Origin: Streptomyces griseorubiginosus
GTDB lineage: Bacteria > Actinomycetota > Actinomycetes > Streptomycetales > Streptomycetaceae
DNA: 64,000 nt
Reading direction: 5' to 3'
Assembly (NCBI RefSeq): GCF_001514195.1
Contig: NZ_KQ948745.1
Span: 62,001 to 126,000 of the forward strand
Position numbers and translations under genes: made by a program. Under the pieces are notes generated by a model, which was given only the letters and a program-made list of their open reading frames with translations, had not been told where the DNA came from and made no database searches. Each line of letters opens with the position of its first letter. Within the stretch, counting starts at the first letter, position 1. Shown here one piece after another: positions 60,204 to 64,000 of the stretch.

Positions 60204-60835
60204 CTGCCGCCGTCGTGGTGGCCGCCGGTGCTGTCGCCGCCGATGCCGCCGCCCGTGCCGCCCGTGCCGCCGCCGTGGCCGCTGTCGTGCTTGCGCAGGT
60301 AGTCGCTGAGCTCGTCGAGTTCGGCGCGCACCTGGTCGATGCGGGCGGGCGCGGGGCGCTGCGGCGGGGGCGGGACGACTCCGGGTGCGGGAACCGGCGG
60401 CTGCGGCTGCGGCTGCGGCTGCGGCGTCGACGTGAACGGCGGTGTCGGCTGCGGGTAGCCGTAGCCCGTGTGGACGGTCGGGCCCTGCGGCGGCGGATAG
60501 CCCGCGAACCGCCGCTGCTGGTGCACCCGGATGTCCATCACCAGGAAGTACACACTGCTGAACAGGCCCAGGAGCAGGACCAGCGACATGGCGACGTCGG
60601 TCCTGTGGTCGGCCTCGGGCAGCGCGCCGACCACCGCGAAGCACGCGATGGACATCGGAAGGCTGGCCCAGGCCAGTACCCAGTCGACGGCCCGTCCGCG
60701 CAGGAACGCGACCCGGAACAGGGGCGCGCAGGCGAGCAGGCCGCACGAGAGGAAACCGACGGCGGCGAGCACCACGCGCAGGGTGATGACCGTGCCCGAG
60801 TCGCGAGCGGGCGGCGCCGCGCCGTGGCCGTACAT
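60200..60835 (-). CDS. Small membrane protein with Pro/Gln-rich tail, kinase partner
   Basis: About 211 aa. ATG 60835 has GGAG six bases upstream. Four hydrophobic segments between residues 15 and 105 are followed by a Pro/Gln/Tyr-rich segment (TSTPQPQPQPQPPVPAPG), a charged helix (DQVRAELDELSDYLRKHD) and a Gly-rich end. Overlap with the kinase gene suggests it is a membrane partner, substrate or sensor for that kinase. No known domain recognised. Confidence 0.82.
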   Translation of the reverse strand: MYGHGAAPPARDSGTVITLRVVLAAVGFLSCGLLACAPLFRVAFLRGRAVDWVLAWASLPMSIACFAVVGALPEADHRTDVAMSLVLLLGLFSSVYFLVMDIRVHQQRRFAGYPPPQGPTVHTGYGYPQPTPPFTSTPQPQPQPQPPVPAPGVVPPPPQRPAPARIDQVRAELDELSDYLRKHDSGHGGGTGGTGGGIGGDSTGGHHDGGR

Positions 60836-60946
60836 GAACGCTCCTGAACCGGGATTCGATGTGGGGTTCGAGCGTATAGGCCGATACCGACAACAGGTCA
60901 CGGGTTGTACCGAACCGTTGTCGTCCTGATCAGTCGGGTGCGCCAC

Positions 60947-63097
60947 TCAATGGGGCGCGACCGTCCCGTCCGTGAGGCCGTCGTACATCCCGCGCACGAG
61001 TTGCTCGCCTAGGCGGCCCGCGTGCCTGAGGGCGCGCTCGAACTCGTCGAGCGCGCGGAAGCGTTCGCCGTAGCGCAGTTGCTCTTCGAGCGGCAGCCGG
61101 GGCAGTTGGAGCCGGCGCACGTCCAGGCGGGTCGCGGTGGAGGCGTAGCTGCTGGCCTGTCGGTTGTTGGCGGTGCCGCGCAGGAAGCCGGCGAGGAACC
61201 AGGGGTCGAGGGCCGCGGGGTCGGGGCGCAGGAGCACGAGGTTGCGCCCCAGGGCGGCGCCGCCGGTCGCCCCGTCGATCACGCGCGCCACCGAACCCCC
61301 GCCCAGCACCGGTACGACGACATCGCCGGGCTCGGTCAGCACGGCCTCCTCGTCGCTCTCGGGGAGCGTGCCGGAGGGGGCGGTCCCGGAGAGGACGTCG
61401 TGGTCGGTGAGGACGGCCACACGCGCGTGGCCGCCGCTTCCGCCCGTGCGCAGCACCAGGGCGCCCCCGCGCGCGAGTTCGCCGATGGTGGTGAGCGGCC
61501 ACCGCGCGGGACGCGCGCCGGCGGCGGGCGGCGGGGTGAGGTCGGCGGTCAGCCGCAGGGTCTCGCCCAGGCGCTCGCGCACGGCCGTGAGCTGTTCGGC
61601 CCCGTCCGCGGCGGTGGGCGGCGGCAGATGGCGGGCGGGAGCGAGGTCCACGTCGTCGTCGAGGAGGTCGATGACGGGCAGCGCCCGGGCCAGACCGGGG
61701 CGTTCGGCGAAACGGCCGGCCCGGCCGAAGGCCTGCCAGGCGTCGAGGACGGCCTCGCGCACGGCCCGCCAGTCCGGCCCACCGCGTCCCTCGCCCGCGA
61801 ACCGGCCCACGTCGACGAGCAGCACCTCCGGCTGCGCTGGCGCCTTCTCCGGGCGGCGCAGCACCCACAGATGCAGCGGGATGTTGTACGGCGGTGCCGC
61901 CCCGACCGGCAGGGCGATCACGGCGCGCAGGGCACCGCGGCGCAGCAGGTCGGCTCGGATACGGCGGCCCGAGCGGCGGGAGGCGGCGGCGGGCGGCATG
62001 AGCAGGACGCCGGCGCCGCCGTCCTTGAGGCGGGCGAGCGCGTGCTGGACCCAGGCGAGCTCGGACTCGGTGCGGGCCGGGAAGCCGTACTCCCAGCGGG
62101 GGTCGTAGGCGAGTTCGTCATGGCCCCAGTTGCGCTCGTTGAACGGCGGGTGGCACAGGACGGCGTCGGCGTGCAGGTGGGGGTAGGCGTCGGCGCGCAG
62201 GCTGTCGCCGGTGGCGCCGCGGACGGTGGACCAGGTGTGCAGGGCGAGCCGGAGCATGGTGAGCGCGGCAAGTTCGGGGACGCTGTCCTGGGCATGGAGC
62301 CGCTGGTCGGGGCGGGTGGCGGCGGCCCGCAGCAGGGCGCCGGTGCCACAGGCCGGGTCGAGGACGGTGCGGGCGGGCCCCACGAGATCGGCCATGAGAC
62401 CGGCCAGCTCGGCGGGCGTGAGCGTGTACTGGCGCGGGTTGGCGTCCAGATGCCGTCCCAGCAGGAACTCGAAGGTCTGGCGGGCGCCCAGCTCGGCGGC
62501 CAGTTCGGCGACACCCCGCAGGAGGGGGGCGGAGGGGAGGAGTTCGGAGGCGGTCGGAGTGCGAAGCGCCGTTCGGGTGTTCACGGCGGCCGAGGTGTTC
62601 ACAGCGGAGGGGCGAGGGGTGCCCGGCGATCCGTGAACGGTACCGGGAGTGTTCACAGCAGCCGGGGTGTCCGGGACTCCCGAGGCGTCGGCGGCCGGCT
62701 CCTCCCCGAAGCGCGGTGTCAGGACGTCCCGCAGCGCTCCGGGCAGCATCGATGCGAGGCGTTCGTCGGAGCCGGCGCTCACATCCAGCCAGACCGGCGG
62801 ACGGTCGTGGATCAGCAGCAGGGCGCAGCCCGCGTGGGTGAGGGCGGTGACCGGGCCGTCGGGATGCCCGGAGAGCTGCTGCCAGACCCGCTCCCGCAGC
62901 GGCACCTCGGCAAGTTTCCCCTGCTTGCGCAGCCACGATTCGACCTCGGCGAGCGCGAAGGACGGGCTGGTCTCGGTGCCGCCGACGGGTCTCGGGAAGT
63001 CCGCGTGGCGGCGCCGCCAGTTGCTCACGGCCGCACGGCCCACCCCGGCCAGCCGTGCGATACCGGCGGCGGTCACCTCCGTCGCGTTGTCCCGCAC
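60947..63097 (-). CDS. HTH / N6-DNA methylase (HsdM) / HsdS-like fusion protein
   Basis: About 716 aa; GTG 63097 has GGGGAG six bases upstream. Residues ~5-60 are an HTH segment (AAGIARLAGVGRAAVSNWRR). Residues ~205-500 are an HsdM-type methyltransferase with SAM motif DPACGTGALL (~247-256) and motif IV CHPPF where (N/D/S)PP(Y/F) is expected: His at ~316. Residues ~540-716 resemble a single HsdS specificity/coiled-coil unit (TTIGELARGGALVLRTGG; LPRLPLEEQLRYGERFRAL). No HsdR is nearby. It may be a regulator derived from a restriction system rather than an active methylase. Confidence 0.85.
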   Translation of the reverse strand: MRDNATEVTAAGIARLAGVGRAAVSNWRRRHADFPRPVGGTETSPSFALAEVESWLRKQGKLAEVPLRERVWQQLSGHPDGPVTALTHAGCALLLIHDRPPVWLDVSAGSDERLASMLPGALRDVLTPRFGEEPAADASGVPDTPAAVNTPGTVHGSPGTPRPSAVNTSAAVNTRTALRTPTASELLPSAPLLRGVAELAAELGARQTFEFLLGRHLDANPRQYTLTPAELAGLMADLVGPARTVLDPACGTGALLRAAATRPDQRLHAQDSVPELAALTMLRLALHTWSTVRGATGDSLRADAYPHLHADAVLCHPPFNERNWGHDELAYDPRWEYGFPARTESELAWVQHALARLKDGGAGVLLMPPAAASRRSGRRIRADLLRRGALRAVIALPVGAAPPYNIPLHLWVLRRPEKAPAQPEVLLVDVGRFAGEGRGGPDWRAVREAVLDAWQAFGRAGRFAERPGLARALPVIDLLDDDVDLAPARHLPPPTAADGAEQLTAVRERLGETLRLTADLTPPPAAGARPARWPLTTIGELARGGALVLRTGGSGGHARVAVLTDHDVLSGTAPSGTLPESDEEAVLTEPGDVVVPVLGGGSVARVIDGATGGAALGRNLVLLRPDPAALDPWFLAGFLRGTANNRQASSYASTATRLDVRRLQLPRLPLEEQLRYGERFRALDEFERALRHAGRLGEQLVRGMYDGLTDGTVAPH

Positions 63098-63204
63098 CGC
63101 CCGCTCCCCTCGTCGTGCCGCGCCACCCGTGCGGCCCGCGTGTGTCGCCGAGCATACCGACGCATGCAAGATCTACCCCTTCACGGCCGTGTACACATCC
63201 CATC

Positions 63205-63245
63205 TTGTGAATCGTGTTGACTCGGTTCACAGGCTCTGGTCTTAT
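63205..63245 (+). promoter_or_regulatory. Promoter overlapped by a TTGTGAA/TTCACA dyad
   Basis: TTGACT (63217-63222) and TCTTAT (63240-63245) are 17 bases apart, pointing to the lipoprotein gene. TTGTGAA (63205-63211) and TTCACA (63226-63231) flank and overlap the -35 box, so a repressor bound there would block it. Confidence 0.6.
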
Positions 63246-63377
63246 TGACCCAGCGAACGAAGCGGCCGCCGGATCAGGCGGTGGCCATCACGTGAGGAGG
63301 GGGTCACCCCTTTCGGCTCGCCTCGCCTCTTCACCGCACTTCACTCCATCTCGCCGTTTCACCACCAAGGAATCGCC

Positions 63378-64000
63378 ATGCGTCGTACCGCACTTGCCGC
63401 CCTCTGCATCGCCGCCGCGGCCACCGCAGGACTCACCGGATGCCAGCCGGGCCAGGACACGGCGGACAACGGCACGGGCACGTCCAGCGCGTCCACCGCG
63501 ACGGGCAAGCCGACCGCCGAGAAGGACCCGTTCGCCGGGCTGACCGGCGGGGAGATAGCCGACCGGGCCGCGAAGGCGACCACCGGCGCCTCCGCACTGC
63601 GCATGAAGGGCGACATCCCCGACGAGGAGAGCGGTGGCACCATCAGCCTCGACGTGGCACTGAACAAGAAGGGCGAGTGCGCCGGCACCATCGGCATGGG
63701 CAGCAAGGGCCAGGTCGACCTGATCAAGACCGGTGACCTCGTGTACATGAAGTTCAACGAGGCGCTGCTGCGCGAGCAGAGCAAGGGCGAGCCGAAGGCG
63801 AACACCGACGCGGCCGTGGCCATGCTGGCGGGCAAGTGGACCAAGACGAAGGCGACGGGCGCGAACGGCAAGGAGTTCGGGGACTTCTGCGACCTGACCA
63901 AGGTGCTCGGAGGCGCCGAGGACACCGCCTCCGACGCGAGCCGCGGGAAGACCACCACCGTCGACGGGGCGCCGGCCATCACGCTGCACGAGAAGGACGG
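63378..64000 (+). CDS. Secreted lipoprotein, partial at the right edge
   Basis: At least 207 aa are visible; the frame is still open at base 64000. A signal sequence with lipobox LTGC (Cys ~22) is followed by a Thr/Ser-rich linker. A globular domain follows (GGEIADRAAKATTGASALRMKG; ISLDVALNKKGECAGTIGMG; VYMKFNEALLREQ) of the LppX/LprAFG-like beta-rich type common in actinobacteria. AAGGA lies seven bases before ATG 63378. Possible role in lipid or cell-envelope transport; not certain. Confidence 0.85.
   Translation, partial: MRRTALAALCIAAAATAGLTGCQPGQDTADNGTGTSSASTATGKPTAEKDPFAGLTGGEIADRAAKATTGASALRMKGDIPDEESGGTISLDVALNKKGECAGTIGMGSKGQVDLIKTGDLVYMKFNEALLREQSKGEPKANTDAAVAMLAGKWTKTKATGANGKEFGDFCDLTKVLGGAEDTASDASRGKTTTVDGAPAITLHEKD

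Noticed and set aside
61022..63220. A 732-codon open frame on the plus strand
   Set aside because: Antisense to the methylase-like gene and composed of repetitive Gly/Arg/Val.

Overview
The window is GC-rich chromosomal DNA from a Streptomyces or very close relative. The evidence is the strong G/C third-position bias, GTG/TTG starts, many 4-bp start/stop overlaps (GTGA, ATGA), a bldA-type tRNA-Leu(UAA), Rpf muralytic proteins, LPxTG-type surface proteins and SigB-family regulation. From memory, the order of hutI-hutF-M20-hutU, cfa-ndh-ppx-DUF501-divIC-eno-rpfA-rpfC-P450-mazG resembles the eno region of the Streptomyces coelicolor core chromosome. I see no insertion sequence, integrase, prophage or CRISPR array. 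This looks like core chromosome with a few lineage-specific inserts rather than a genomic island.

Left part (1-19 kb): the tail of a POT-family peptide transporter; a four-gene leftward operon of secreted and cell-wall proteins (two sortase-type substrates flanking two membrane-anchored proteins); a SigB-like stress sigma gene with divergent anti-sigma kinase and anti-anti-sigma genes; a protein that joins ECF-like sigma segments, a zinc-finger anti-sigma segment, a membrane helix and a ricin lectin domain; the histidine-degradation operon hutU/M20 amidohydrolase/hutF/hutI; a PLP-fold decarboxylase; and a four-gene roadblock operon without its usual GTPase.

Middle (19-36 kb): an RpiR regulator co-transcribed with an aromatic amino acid lyase homologue that lacks the MIO-forming serine; a complete glycine-betaine/choline-type ABC importer; an SDR and a MmyB-like regulator carrying an in-frame palindromic insertion; cystathionine beta-synthase; SGNH hydrolase; thiolase; small hypotheticals; a Bax-inhibitor-1 protein; and PobA.

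36.3-40.5 kb is the best candidate for an undescribed system. A small HTH regulator is divergent from two tandem 71-72 aa peptide genes with a nearly identical first half and diverged Ser/Ala/Asn-rich tails. These are followed by a membrane M50 zinc protease with an N-terminal PqqD-like segment and then by a secreted protein. This resembles a RiPP-type precursor/maturase arrangement without recognisable cyclase, radical SAM or lanthionine enzymes.

Right part (41-64 kb): bldA; a MacB-type ABC exporter pair; cyclopropane synthase and type II NADH dehydrogenase (the latter with Rex-like sites upstream); Ppx/GppA, DUF501, DivIC and enolase; two Rpf-LysM genes, the first behind a ydaO (c-di-AMP) riboswitch with its own promoter; a P450; MazG; a SurA-like lipoprotein; a DUF1906 protein with a 9-bp repeat tract; a Ser/Thr kinase operon; an HTH-HsdM-HsdS fusion with an altered methylase motif IV; and the start of a lipoprotein gene that runs off the right edge.
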